Assembly: GCA_016703265.1 (NCBI GenBank)
Contig: JADJCK010000005.1
Span: 62,001 to 126,000 of the forward strand
Origin: a bacterium
GTDB lineage: Bacteria > Krumholzibacteriota > Krumholzibacteriia > LZORAL124-64-63
Reading direction: 5' to 3'
Length of the DNA: 64,000 nt
Shown here: piece by piece, positions 35,101-44,307 of the stretch
Layout of the letters: every line of letters begins with the position of its first letter
How positions within the stretch are numbered: position 1 is the first letter of the stretch
The notes under the pieces: model-generated
Database searches by the model: none
What the model was told of the DNA's origin: nothing
The model's input: only the letters and a program-made list of their open reading frames with translations
Program-made: the position numbers and the translations under genes

Positions 35101-36398
35101 GGCGCGCGGCCCTCGCCTCCGCCCTGTGCGCCATCCTCGCCCTGTCCGGCTGCACCCGCGGCGGCGACAGCGCCGGCGAAACCGAGCTCACCTTCTGGGG
35201 CATGGGCCGCGAGGGCGAGGTGGTGGGCGAGCTGATCGCCGCCTGGGATGCGCAGCACGACGATGTGAAAGTGAATGTGCAGCAGATCCCCTGGAGCGCG
35301 GCGCACGAGAAGCTGCTCACGGCGCATGTGGGGCGGGCGACGCCCGACCTGGCGCAGCTGGGCAACACGTGGGTGCCCGAGTTCGCGGCGCTGAGGGCGC
35401 TGGCGCCGCTTGATGAATGGGTGGAGCGGTCGCAGGTCGTGGCGCGCGACGATCATTTTCCCGGGATCTGGGACACGAACGTGATCGACGGGACGTTGTA
35501 CGGCGTGCCGTGGTACGTGGACACGCGGGTGATCTTCTATCGCACCGACCTGCTGGCGGCGGCCGGGCATGACAGCATGCCGACCACGTGGACGGCGTGG
35601 CGCAATGCGCTGGCGGATATCGCGCGGCTGGGCGGGGCCGGGAAGTACGGCGTGCTGCTGCCGCTGAACGAGTGGACGCAGCCGGTGATCCTGGGGCTGC
35701 AGGCGGGGTCACCGCTGCTGGGCGACAGCGATACGCGCGCGGCGTTCGGCGAGCCGGCGTTTGCGGGGGCGTTCGACTACTACCTGGGATTGTACAAGGA
35801 CGGCTTGGCGCCGCCGGTGGCCAACAACGAGGTGGCCAACCTGTACCAGGAGTTCGCGCGCGGGACGTTCGCGATGTACATCAGCGGGCCGTGGAACCTG
35901 GGTGAGTTCAAGCGGCGGCTGCCGGAAGAGCTGCAGGACAAGTGGGGCACGGCGCCGTTGCCGGGGCCCGACAGCGGGGCGCCGGGCGTGTCGCTGGCGG
36001 GCGGGGCCAGCCTGGTGGTGTTTGCCGGCTCGAAGCACCAGCAGAAGGCGTGGGAGCTGGTCGAGTACCTGAGCGCGCCGGCGCAGCAGCAGAAGTTCTT
36101 CGAGTTGACCGGTGACCTGCCGGCGCATCGCGCGGTGTGGGCCGATCCGCGGCTGAGTGGCGATGAGCGCACAAGAGCGTTCGCCACGCAGCTCGAGCGG
36201 GTGGTGGCCACGCCGAAGATCCCGGAGTGGGAGCAGATCGCCAACCGGGTGTGGGTGGCGGCCGAGCAGGCGGTGCGAGGGTCGCACACGCCGGCCGAGG
36301 CGCTCGCGGCGCTGGACAAGGACGTGGACCGGATGCTGGTGAAACGTCGGTGGCTGCGCGAGAGAGGCCAGTTGGGCAACGGGGGAGATAAGCGATGA
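35097..36398 (+). CDS. ABC transporter extracellular solute-binding protein, family 1
   Basis: A 433-residue carbohydrate-binding lipoprotein (lipobox LALSGC, Cys18). It has the family-1 (MalE/UgpB) hallmarks: ELTFWGMGREGEVVGELIAAW, DLAQLGNTWVPEFAAL, LYGVPWYVDTRVIFYRTD, FARGTFAMYISGPW. It delivers sugar to the permeases encoded next. The GTG at 35097 overlaps the previous stop by 4 bases. The ATPase (MsmK/UgpC type) is not in this operon and is probably shared from elsewhere. Confidence 0.92.
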   Translation: MRRAALASALCAILALSGCTRGGDSAGETELTFWGMGREGEVVGELIAAWDAQHDDVKVNVQQIPWSAAHEKLLTAHVGRATPDLAQLGNTWVPEFAALRALAPLDEWVERSQVVARDDHFPGIWDTNVIDGTLYGVPWYVDTRVIFYRTDLLAAAGHDSMPTTWTAWRNALADIARLGGAGKYGVLLPLNEWTQPVILGLQAGSPLLGDSDTRAAFGEPAFAGAFDYYLGLYKDGLAPPVANNEVANLYQEFARGTFAMYISGPWNLGEFKRRLPEELQDKWGTAPLPGPDSGAPGVSLAGGASLVVFAGSKHQQKAWELVEYLSAPAQQQKFFELTGDLPAHRAVWADPRLSGDERTRAFATQLERVVATPKIPEWEQIANRVWVAAEQAVRGSHTPAEALAALDKDVDRMLVKRRWLRERGQLGNGGDKR

Positions 36399-37297
36399 CG
36401 CGTCGCGCCCTTTCCCTCGAGCGCCGGAAGGCGCGGGCCGCGTGGTGGTTCCTGGCCCCGGCGCTGGTGCTGCTGCTGCTGTTCTTCGTCATCCCGGTGG
36501 GGGCCGGGCTGCTGCTGAGCCTGACCGACTTCGATGTGTACGCGATCGGCAGCCCCGAGACGGCGCGGTTCGTGGGGCTGAAGAACTACGGGCACCTGCT
36601 GCAGGACCCGACGTTCTGGCAGGCGGCGCGCAACACGCTGATGTTCGTGTTGATCGGCGGGCCGCTCAGCGTGGCCACTTCGCTGGGGGCGGCGCTGCTG
36701 CTGAATGCGAAGGCGATCCGGCTGCGCGGGCTGTTCCGCACCATCTACTTCGCGCCGGTGGTGACCACGCTGGTGAGCGTGGCCATCGTGTGGCGCTACC
36801 TGTACCACCCGAAGTACGGGTTGCTGAATTTCCTGCTGGGCGGGCTGGGCATCGGGCCGGTGGACTGGCTGGGCGATCCGCACTACGCCATGCCGGCGAT
36901 CATCTTCCTCGCGGTGTGGAAGAACTTCGGCTACAACATGCTGATTTTCGTGGCGGGCCTGCAGGTGATTCCGCAGGACCTGTACGAGGCGGCGAGCCTC
37001 GACGGCGCGAACGGCCTGAAGCGGTTCCGTCACGTGACGCTGCCCGGGCTGGCGCCCACGTTCCTGTTCATCAGCGTGACGACGATGATCGGCTTCTTCC
37101 AGGTGTTCGCCGAGCCGTACGTGATGACGCAGGGCGGGCCGCTCGGCGCCACGCGCACGCTGGTGCTCTACATGTACGAAGAGGGTTTCCGCTGGTGGCG
37201 GATGGGTGTGTCGTCGGCGGTGGCGGTGCTGCTGCTGCTGATCACGCTGGCCGGCACGTTGCTGCAGATGCGCGCGGCGAAGCGCAGCGAGGCCTGA
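36395..37297 (+). CDS. ABC sugar transporter permease, MalF/UgpA type
   Basis: A 300-residue protein with six transmembrane helices. The cytoplasmic EAA loop reads YEAASLDGANGLKRFRHVTLPGLAPT, as in MalF-type sugar permeases. The start overlaps the solute-binding gene by 4 bases (ATGA). Confidence 0.93.
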   Translation: MTRRALSLERRKARAAWWFLAPALVLLLLFFVIPVGAGLLLSLTDFDVYAIGSPETARFVGLKNYGHLLQDPTFWQAARNTLMFVLIGGPLSVATSLGAALLLNAKAIRLRGLFRTIYFAPVVTTLVSVAIVWRYLYHPKYGLLNFLLGGLGIGPVDWLGDPHYAMPAIIFLAVWKNFGYNMLIFVAGLQVIPQDLYEAASLDGANGLKRFRHVTLPGLAPTFLFISVTTMIGFFQVFAEPYVMTQGGPLGATRTLVLYMYEEGFRWWRMGVSSAVAVLLLLITLAGTLLQMRAAKRSEA

Positions 37298-37318
37298 GCG
37301 GGTGAGGGGGCGGGCGTC

Positions 37319-37726
37319 GTGAATCCGTTGCGATTCCTGCGCGCGGCCGGCGCGCTGATGGTGCTGGTGGGGCTGGCGCGCGGCGCCGGCGGCGTGGCGC
37401 TGCTGGCGCGCGGCGGTGCGGCCGACCCGGCGATCAAGGCGGGCGGCGCGGCGGTGGTGGCGGCGGCGATGTCGCTGCTGCTGCTCGGGGCGCTGCTGGT
37501 GGCGGCGGGTGTGGGCGTGCTGCGGCGCCGGCGCGCGGCGTGGGTGATCGGGGCGGTGGGCACCGTGGCCTTCGTGCTGGGCGGGGCCGTGAACGGCACC
37601 GTGCTGTACGGGCGGCCGGGCGGCGGCGGCACGGCCATCAATGTGCTGGCGGCGGCGGCCATCATCGGCGGGCTGCTGGCGGGGCGCAGTGCGCTGGCTG
37701 ATCCGGACGCGGACCGGGAAAATTGA
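37319..37726 (+). CDS. Small four-helix membrane protein inside sugar ABC operon
   Basis: A 135-residue protein with about four hydrophobic helices and short loops rich in Ala, Gly and Arg. I recognise no family. It lies 21 bases after the MalF-type permease and is followed closely by the MalG-type permease, so it may be part of the transporter complex, or just a membrane passenger gene. The GTG at 37319 is the likely start. Confidence 0.65.
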   Translation: MNPLRFLRAAGALMVLVGLARGAGGVALLARGGAADPAIKAGGAAVVAAAMSLLLLGALLVAAGVGVLRRRRAAWVIGAVGTVAFVLGGAVNGTVLYGRPGGGGTAINVLAAAAIIGGLLAGRSALADPDADREN

Positions 37727-37737
37727 AAGGGCAGGCG

Positions 37738-38595
37738 ATGGCAACGGCAGCAAGGTCGGGGCAGGGGCAGGCGCGACGCCGGTTGGCGGGTCACGTGCTG
37801 CTGCATGCGATCCTGATCGTGGGCGCCCTGGCCACGCTGGTGCCGCTGGGCTGGATGGTGGCGGCCAGCTTCATGACCGCAGGCGAGGCGAATTCGCTGC
37901 CGCCGCGGCTGCTGCCGCAGCATCCCACGCTGCAGAACTACGTGACCATGTTCACGCGGCTCGACCTGCTGAAGCACTTCATCAACAGCGCCATCGTGAC
38001 ACTGCTGGCCACGGTGCTCAGCGTGCTGGTCAATTCCCTGGCCGGCTATGCGTTCGCGAAGCTGCCGTTCCCGGGGCGTGAGCGGCTGTTCAAGTCGCTG
38101 GCCGGGGCGCTGGTGGTGCCGGCGCAGGTGGGCATGCTGCCGTTGTTCCTGCTGCTGCGCCAGCTGGGCCTGGTCAACACGTACGCGGGCGTGCTGGTGC
38201 CGTACCTGGCGAGCATCTTCGGCATCTTCATGATCCGCCAGTACGCGCTGAGCGTGCCCGATGACCTCCTGGATGCCGCGCGCGTGGAAGGCGCCAACGA
38301 GTGGGCCGTGTTCCGGCTGGTGGCGCTGCCGGTGATCAAGCCCATCCTGGTGACGCTGGCGGCGTTCACCTTCCTGAGCGCCTGGAACGACTTCATGTGG
38401 CCGCTGATCATCCTGGCCGACAGCGACATGTACACGCTGCCGGTGGCGCTGGCCAACCTGGTGGGCGAGCATGTGCAGGACACCGAGCTGATGATGGCCG
38501 GCAGCGTGGTCACCATCATGCCGGCGCTGGCGGTGTTCCTGGTGTTCCAGCGGACCTATGTGCACGGGATCATGAGCGGGGGAGTCAAGGGATGA
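37738..38595 (+). CDS. ABC sugar transporter permease, MalG/UgpE type
   Basis: A 285-residue protein with six transmembrane helices. The EAA loop reads LDAARVEGANEWAVFRLVALPVIKP. The C-terminal QRTYVHGIMSGGVKG is typical of MalG-type permeases. The ATG at 37738 is preferred over TTG at 37723. The stop overlaps the next gene's ATG (ATGA). Confidence 0.93.
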   Translation: MATAARSGQGQARRRLAGHVLLHAILIVGALATLVPLGWMVAASFMTAGEANSLPPRLLPQHPTLQNYVTMFTRLDLLKHFINSAIVTLLATVLSVLVNSLAGYAFAKLPFPGRERLFKSLAGALVVPAQVGMLPLFLLLRQLGLVNTYAGVLVPYLASIFGIFMIRQYALSVPDDLLDAARVEGANEWAVFRLVALPVIKPILVTLAAFTFLSAWNDFMWPLIILADSDMYTLPVALANLVGEHVQDTELMMAGSVVTIMPALAVFLVFQRTYVHGIMSGGVKG

Positions 38596-41500
38596 GCTTC
38601 AAGCGGATCCGGAAGGCAGGCGTCGCGGCGTTTCTGCGACGGTGGCTGGTCGTCCTGGTGTGCCCGGGCTGGTTGGCCATCGGTGCGGCAGAGGCGGTTA
38701 TTGCGGGTGTTTTTTCCGAGCCGGTTGACGTATCAACCAACTTGGTCGCCTCAGCGACCCCGTTCGTGGGCGTTCTGGCGGCAGAAATGGTTGATACGTC
38801 AACCATCGGCCAGAAACGAACTCTCGCAACAGAGGAGCCCACGCCACAGGCCCCCACGCCGCAGGCCCCTGCCATCTGGGACGCCGACCAGGGAAATGCG
38901 CTGATCGACGACTTCAGCTCGATCGCCGCCTGGACGCCGGCGCCCGCCGACGGCGTGAAGCTGGACCTGGTGGCCGACGAGGGTGCGCTGCGCATGGACT
39001 TCGCGTTCAGCGGCGGCGGCTGGGCCATTGCGCGGCGCGATGTGGACCTGCCCCTGACCGAGAACTACGCGATCACCTACCGCCTGCGCGGCCAGAGCGG
39101 GCCGCAGCACCTGGAACTGAAGCTGATCGACGAGACGGGCCAGAACGTGTACTGGCACGTGCGCCGCGACATGCAGTTCCCCGCCGAATGGACCGACCTG
39201 CGCACGAAGAAGCGCCAGGTGAGCTTCGCCTGGGGGCCCGACGGCGGCGACAAGCCGCTGCGGCGCATCAAGACGATCGAGATCGCGGTGACGGCCGGCA
39301 GCGGCGGCGCCGGCAGTGTGTGGCTCGACGACCTGCGGCTGGTGGCATTGCCGGTCAGCAGCGGGCCGGTGCCCATGCCCGTGGCCGAGGCCAGCTCGCA
39401 GGTGGACGACAAGTCGCCCGATCTTGCATTGGACGGCGACGCGAACACGTGGTGGCTGGCGGGCCACGAGGAGACGGCGACCACGTTCACGCTCGACTTC
39501 GGCGGCGAGCAGGAGTTCGGCGGCCTGACCGTCGACTGGTTGTCCGGTGCGTGCCCGCGCGAGTACCTGGTCGAACTGGACAGCGGCGACGGCCACTGGC
39601 GCCCCGCTCTGCACGTGCCCGGCAGCAACGGCGGTCGCGACCAGCTCTACATGCCCGAGTCGGAGGCGACACGGCTGCGGCTCGTCGCGCTGGTGCCGGG
39701 CGAACTGCCGCCGGCGATCAGCGAGCTGAAGGTGCAGCCGCTGGCGTGGTCGCAGACGAAGGAAGCGTTCATGTCGAACCTGGCGCAGGAGGCGCGGCGC
39801 GGCCTGTACCCGCGCGGCTTCCTGGGCGAGCCCACGGCGTGGACCGTGGTGGGCCGGGACTTCGACACGCGTGAAGGGCTCATCGGCACCGACGGGGCGC
39901 TGGAAGCCGGCCCGGGCATGTTCTCGGTGGAGCCGTTCCTCTGGAGCGACGGCAAGCTGGTGACGTGGAACGACGTGAAGGCCACGCAGACGCTGGAGGG
40001 CGGGTTCCTGCCCATCCCGCGGGTGACCTGGAACCATCGCAACGAGAGCGGCGCCAACTGGCAGGTGACGCTGACCGCGGCGGGCGCGGGGCCGGCCGAG
40101 GCGTCGTACATCCTGGCGCGCTACCGCGTGCAGAACCTGGGCGACCGACCCGACACGCTGCGCCTGTACCTGGCGCTGCGGCCCATGCAGGTGAATCCGC
40201 CGGTGCAGTTCCTGAACATCCGCGGCGGCACGGCGAAGGTGCGGCAGCTGGAGCGCGAAGGCGATGTGCTGCTCGTGGACGGCCGGCCCGCCGTGCAGCT
40301 GCTGACCACGCCCGACGGCTGGGGCGCGAGTGCCTTCTTCGGCGGCGACATCGTGGCCGACTGGCTGGAGCAGGGCCGCATGCCGCCGACGCAGGCGGTG
40401 GGCGACCCGATGGACGCCGCCTCGGGCGCCGCCTGGTGGGACGTGGTGGTGGACTCGGGCAAGTCGCGCGACATCGCGGTGGCGCTGCCGCTGCACAACG
40501 CGCCGGCGCCCGCGAAGCTGGACGTGAACAAGGAACTGAAGGACATCACCAAGGCCTGGCATCGCAAGCTGGACAAGCTGCCCCTGAAGATGCCGAAGGG
40601 CCTGTCGAACGAACGCAAGGCCCTGGCCGAGGAAGCGATCGCCACCGCCAAGGCGCAGGTGGGCTGGATCCTGGTCAATCGCGCCGGGCCGGCCATCCAG
40701 CCGGGCACGCGCAGCTACGCCCGCAGCTGGATCCGCGACGGCGCGCTGACCGGCGAAGCACTGCTGCGCATGGGCCTGGTGCCGGAGGCGCGCGAGTTCC
40801 TGGAGTGGTTCGCGCCGCACCAGTACGAGAACGGGAAGATCCCCTGCGTGGTCGACCAGCGCGGGCCCGACCCCGTGCCCGAGCACGACTCGACCGGCGA
40901 GTTCATCTACCTGGTGGCCCAGGTGTGGCGCCATACGCACGACCGCGAACTGCTGGCCGCGATGTGGCCGCGCGTGCAGCACGGCGTGGCCTACCTCGAC
41001 TCGCTGCTGGACACGCGGCGCACACCCGAGTACATGACGCCGGAAATGCGCCATTTCTACGGCATCTTGCCGCCGTCGATCAGCCACGAGGGCTACTCGG
41101 CCAAGCCGATGCATTCGTACTGGGACGATTTCTTCTGCCTGCGCGGCCTGAAGGATGCCGCCTGGCTGGCCGGCGAGGCCGCCGCTGCGGGCCTGGATGT
41201 TCCTGCTGGCGAGGCAGCGCGCCTGGCCGCCGTGCGCGACCGCTTCGCGACCGACTTCGCGGCCTCGATCGCCGCGTCGATGAAGGTGCACGGCGTCTCG
41301 TACGTGCCGGGCTGCGCCGACCTGGGCGACTTCGACGCCACCTCGACGACCATCGCGCTGGATCCCTGCGAAGCGGCCGACCTGCTGCCGCCCGGCGCCC
41401 TCGAGGCGACCTTCGAGAAGTACTGGACGTTCTTCGCCGACCGCCGCGGCGGCGCCCCCTGGGACGCGTTCACGCCCTACGAAGTGCGCTGCATCGGCGC

Positions 41501-41711
41501 GGTGGCTTCGCTGGGCTGGAACGACCGGGCCTGGGAGATGGTGGACTGGTTCCTCTCGCAGCGGGCCGTGCCGGGCTGGAAGGTCTGGGGCGAGGTGGTG
41601 GGGAGCGATCCTCATGCTGCGCGGTTCATCGGGGACATGCCGCATGGCTGGGTGGGGTCGGATTTCGTGCGGGCGCTCTCTGTTTGCATGCGCACGCCGC
41701 CGAAACGTTGA
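38592..41711 (+). CDS. Secreted glycosidase with F5/8-type C (discoidin) and six-hairpin domains
   Basis: A 1039-residue protein. Hydrophobic signal region at 15-36. Residues about 36-77 are encoded by the paired palindrome repeat (38695-38835), an in-frame insertion of DNA that has copies elsewhere. Then a carbohydrate-binding segment (90-250), a discoidin-like domain (260-390), a beta-rich region, and a six-hairpin (alpha/alpha)6 glycosidase domain from about 690: SYARSWIRDGALTGEALLRMG, EHDSTGEFIYLVAQVW, SYWDDFFCLRGLKDAAWLAGE, GDMPHGWVGSDFVRA. The acid residues in WIRDG and EHDSTGEF are candidate catalytic or binding groups. The family number cannot be fixed by eye. It is the last gene of the glucan/sugar operon. 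Confidence 0.85.
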   Translation: MSFKRIRKAGVAAFLRRWLVVLVCPGWLAIGAAEAVIAGVFSEPVDVSTNLVASATPFVGVLAAEMVDTSTIGQKRTLATEEPTPQAPTPQAPAIWDADQGNALIDDFSSIAAWTPAPADGVKLDLVADEGALRMDFAFSGGGWAIARRDVDLPLTENYAITYRLRGQSGPQHLELKLIDETGQNVYWHVRRDMQFPAEWTDLRTKKRQVSFAWGPDGGDKPLRRIKTIEIAVTAGSGGAGSVWLDDLRLVALPVSSGPVPMPVAEASSQVDDKSPDLALDGDANTWWLAGHEETATTFTLDFGGEQEFGGLTVDWLSGACPREYLVELDSGDGHWRPALHVPGSNGGRDQLYMPESEATRLRLVALVPGELPPAISELKVQPLAWSQTKEAFMSNLAQEARRGLYPRGFLGEPTAWTVVGRDFDTREGLIGTDGALEAGPGMFSVEPFLWSDGKLVTWNDVKATQTLEGGFLPIPRVTWNHRNESGANWQVTLTAAGAGPAEASYILARYRVQNLGDRPDTLRLYLALRPMQVNPPVQFLNIRGGTAKVRQLEREGDVLLVDGRPAVQLLTTPDGWGASAFFGGDIVADWLEQGRMPPTQAVGDPMDAASGAAWWDVVVDSGKSRDIAVALPLHNAPAPAKLDVNKELKDITKAWHRKLDKLPLKMPKGLSNERKALAEEAIATAKAQVGWILVNRAGPAIQPGTRSYARSWIRDGALTGEALLRMGLVPEAREFLEWFAPHQYENGKIPCVVDQRGPDPVPEHDSTGEFIYLVAQVWRHTHDRELLAAMWPRVQHGVAYLDSLLDTRRTPEYMTPEMRHFYGILPPSISHEGYSAKPMHSYWDDFFCLRGLKDAAWLAGEAAAAGLDVPAGEAARLAAVRDRFATDFAASIAASMKVHGVSYVPGCADLGDFDATSTTIALDPCEAADLLPPGALEATFEKYWTFFADRRGGAPWDAFTPYEVRCIGAVASLGWNDRAWEMVDWFLSQRAVPGWKVWGEVVGSDPHAARFIGDMPHGWVGSDFVRALSVCMRTPPKR
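38723..38806. repeat. Paired GTTGAY-NN-RTCAAC palindromes, pair 2, inside coding sequence
   Basis: GGTTGA-CGTA-TCAACC at 38723-38738 and ATGGTTGATACGTCAACCAT at 38787-38806, 48 bases apart. The outward flanks on the two sides are related to each other and to the 41788 copy (CATCGGCCAGAAACGAACTC versus CATCCGCGAAAAAAGAACAC). The whole unit is translated in frame in the glycosidase. Confidence 0.75.
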
Positions 41712-41809
41712 CCTGTCAACCATTCGGGTGATGGCGACATCGTGAAAAGGCCCGCAGAACCGGTTTCTGCGGGCCTTTTTCATGGGTGATGGTTGACAGG
41801 TCAACCATC
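41707..41809. repeat. Paired GTTGAY-NN-RTCAAC palindromes, pair 3
   Basis: GTTGAC-CT-GTCAAC at 41707-41720, overlapping the end of the glycosidase gene, and ATGGTTGAC-AG-GTCAACCAT at 41789-41808. A terminator hairpin lies between them. About 20 bases after the second site match the flank of pair 2. Confidence 0.75.
41744..41781. terminator. Bidirectional terminator hairpin
   Basis: GAAAAGGCCCGCAGAA and its near-complement (TTTCTGCGGGCCTTTTTC), with a 4-base loop. A and T tracts on both sides suit termination of both converging genes. Confidence 0.9.
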
Positions 41810-41856
41810 CGCGAAAAAAGAACACTCACAACAGAGCCGCCACTGCGACAACGCGC

Positions 41857-44250
41857 TCAGCGCACCAGGCTCATCCGCACCGTCTCACCCGAAATGGCGC
41901 CATCCACATGCAGCCGCCCGAAGTACGAGCCGCTCGGCACCGAGCGCCCGTGGCTGTCAGTGCCGTCCCACTCCAGGCGCTGCGGCCCCGCGCCGAGCGA
42001 CGAGCCGCCACCCACCACGCGCACCAGCTCGCCGCGCAGCGAGTAGATCCGTACCTCGGCGGTGGCAGCCCGTGAAAGGGTGAACGAGAGCGTCGCCCGC
42101 GGGTTGAACGGGTTCGGCGAGACCGACAGGTGGCCATCAGCCGACGAGGGCAGGTCGCCGACGCCGGAAGCAGAGTCGGGGGTGCGCACGACCACGGTGA
42201 GCGGGCCGCTGCTGTCGAGGGTGATGTCCGCGCTGGAAGCGGCGCGCAGCGAGCGCAGCAGGACGCGGTTCTCGGCCGGCAGGTAGAGCTCGAGGTCGAG
42301 ATCGGCCGGCCAGGGCGTCGTGTCCCAGCGCAGGGTGGCCGGGCCGGCGGCGGGGCTGGCGAGGGTCAGCGACCAGGACAGGGGGCTGGTCGGGCCGACG
42401 ATGTCGCGCGTGAAGCGGGCGCCGGCGGCCAGGTGCCAGTCGGGGTGCAGCAGGCAGAATTCGGGGCCCGGGACGGGCGCCGCCGGAGGCTGCGGGCGGT
42501 CGAGCTGCGGGTCGAAGCCGGCGGTGCCGGCGGGGTCGACGCCGAGGGTGACGATGCGCTCGCTGCCGGCGGCGTCGGTCAGGGTGAAGTCGGTGCGCCA
42601 GGCATCGTCCGTGCTGTCGAGCGCCGGGTCGGCCTTGTCGGTGGCCGGGGCCATGGCGGCCGCGTAGAGCATGCTGCGCCAGTAGATGATCAGTTTGACG
42701 TCCGGGGCCAGCACGTTGACCCAGTAGGCCTGGTACGGGTAGAGCGTGGTGATGTCGACATACTGGCCGGTGTACGCGGAATAGCCCTGCAGGTCGGGCG
42801 AGACCAGGCCGGCCTGCACGGCTGCCGTCCAGCCCATGGGATCACCGTCGTGCACGACGACGATGCCGTCGTCCCGGCCCGCTATCCAGCACGGATAACC
42901 GATCAGGTTCCAGCCCGGGGTCGTGGCGAGGACGGCGCCGTCGATCTGCATGGTTCCCTGGGCGACCATCTGGTAGGCGCTGGTGGTGCCCACCCAGTAG
43001 CCCTGGCCCATGACGACGGGCTGGTTGGCCAGGGCGGGCACGTAGCCGGTGGCCGGGTCGTGGGTGTAGGCGAAGGCATAGCCGGGCGCGTTGCCCAGCA
43101 GGGCGGTGCCCACGGTGCCCGAGCCGGCGGGCGGCACGAGCGGCAGGCTGACCAGCGACCAGCCGGGTATGATCGAGCGCGCGGTCGGGTAGATGGGGGG
43201 GATGTCGTTATCGCCGACGCGCAATGAGAGTCGCCGCGCCGTGGGCAGCCCATGGTTGCGGTAGGTGTAGGTCAGGTGCGGAAACAGGGGTACATACACG
43301 CGGCGGTCGGAGTCATACAGGTCCAGGCGAATGCCATCGTCGGCCGTGAAGTTCGGCGCGAAGGTGACGGTGACCAGGTCGTTGCGATCGGTCTCGACCA
43401 CCAGCGGCCAGTACTCCGTCCCGACCGCGGGGTCGAACGGGGCGCGGATGTCGTTGTCGAAGCGCGGCCCGAGCGGCCAGTCGGGGTGCCAGTAACTGGC
43501 GCAGACATAGTTGCCGGGGGGCAGGGCGGGCTCGGGACGTTCCCACGCCAGGTCGAACTCGTCGGTGGCCGAGCCGGAGCTGCCGGCGCGGGCCAGGGGA
43601 TCCTGCACGCCGCCGGCCGCCGCCGACACGTCGATGCGGAACTCGGGCAACTCGGGACCGCCGTCGCAGTAGTTCAGCTGCGTGGTGGGGAACAACCGCG
43701 CCAGCGGCTGTGCGAAATCGCCCGACACCGGTGTCATCGCGTGCAGGAACGAGGAGCCATCCTGGGTCACGTTGTAGGCAATCCGGCCGTCGATCGCGGG
43801 TGCCCAGGTCTCCTGCACGAAGAAGTCCTGGTTGGGCGTCGAGGTCAGGCACATGAGCTCGAACGTCACCAGTTCGATGCGGTCATTGACGGCGGGCCGC
43901 GGCACCGAAAGGCCGACGACGAACTCGCGGTACGTGGCGTCGGAGGTGCCGATATTGAGCGCGTTGGGCGGCAGGATCGCCTGCAGCACAAAGAGCTGGC
44001 TGGCAAGCGGCGGCAGGTTGAGCCGGAACTCGAACGCGTCGATGGGCTGCCCCGTCGGGTTGATGAGGACCGCGTGCATGCCGAACGGCTCGCCCACCGT
44101 GGGCGTGTGGTTGATGTAGCCGTTGTCGAAGACCAGCGCGAACTGGTCAGGCTCGCTGCACGACAGCTGGGCCCGCGCCGGCGCCGCCGTCACCATGGCG
44201 AGCACGAGGCCCAGGCAGCAAAGGGCGGGACGTCCGGCGAAGCGCTTCAT
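41857..44250 (-). CDS. Large secreted protein with FlgD-like C-terminal sorting domain
   Basis: A 797-residue protein with a signal peptide (cleavage near ARAQ, residue 28). No catalytic family is recognised. An N-terminal cohesin-like/beta sandwich is suggested by AFEFRLNLPPLASQLFVLQAILPP and VELVTFELMCLT-like strands; a central region has repeated Tyr/Trp motifs (SLVSLPLVPP, GYWVGTT, YQAYWVNVL) of the type seen in surface proteins with a GWNLVSLP repeat. The final 85 residues are the NPFNPRAT sorting domain ending VRMSLVR. It is probably surface-displayed or secreted. Confidence 0.75.
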   Translation of the reverse strand: MKRFAGRPALCCLGLVLAMVTAAPARAQLSCSEPDQFALVFDNGYINHTPTVGEPFGMHAVLINPTGQPIDAFEFRLNLPPLASQLFVLQAILPPNALNIGTSDATYREFVVGLSVPRPAVNDRIELVTFELMCLTSTPNQDFFVQETWAPAIDGRIAYNVTQDGSSFLHAMTPVSGDFAQPLARLFPTTQLNYCDGGPELPEFRIDVSAAAGGVQDPLARAGSSGSATDEFDLAWERPEPALPPGNYVCASYWHPDWPLGPRFDNDIRAPFDPAVGTEYWPLVVETDRNDLVTVTFAPNFTADDGIRLDLYDSDRRVYVPLFPHLTYTYRNHGLPTARRLSLRVGDNDIPPIYPTARSIIPGWSLVSLPLVPPAGSGTVGTALLGNAPGYAFAYTHDPATGYVPALANQPVVMGQGYWVGTTSAYQMVAQGTMQIDGAVLATTPGWNLIGYPCWIAGRDDGIVVVHDGDPMGWTAAVQAGLVSPDLQGYSAYTGQYVDITTLYPYQAYWVNVLAPDVKLIIYWRSMLYAAAMAPATDKADPALDSTDDAWRTDFTLTDAAGSERIVTLGVDPAGTAGFDPQLDRPQPPAAPVPGPEFCLLHPDWHLAAGARFTRDIVGPTSPLSWSLTLASPAAGPATLRWDTTPWPADLDLELYLPAENRVLLRSLRAASSADITLDSSGPLTVVVRTPDSASGVGDLPSSADGHLSVSPNPFNPRATLSFTLSRAATAEVRIYSLRGELVRVVGGGSSLGAGPQRLEWDGTDSHGRSVPSGSYFGRLHVDGAISGETVRMSLVR

Positions 44251-44307
44251 CGTGGTCTCCTTACCTGCGGGGCGCCGCCGCAGCCGGCACCGTGGACGTG
44301 GCGGCGC

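Noticed and set aside
38799..41825. 1008-residue minus-strand frame opposite the large glycosidase
   Set aside because: Antisense shadow; composition typical of GC-skewed codon positions, no family.
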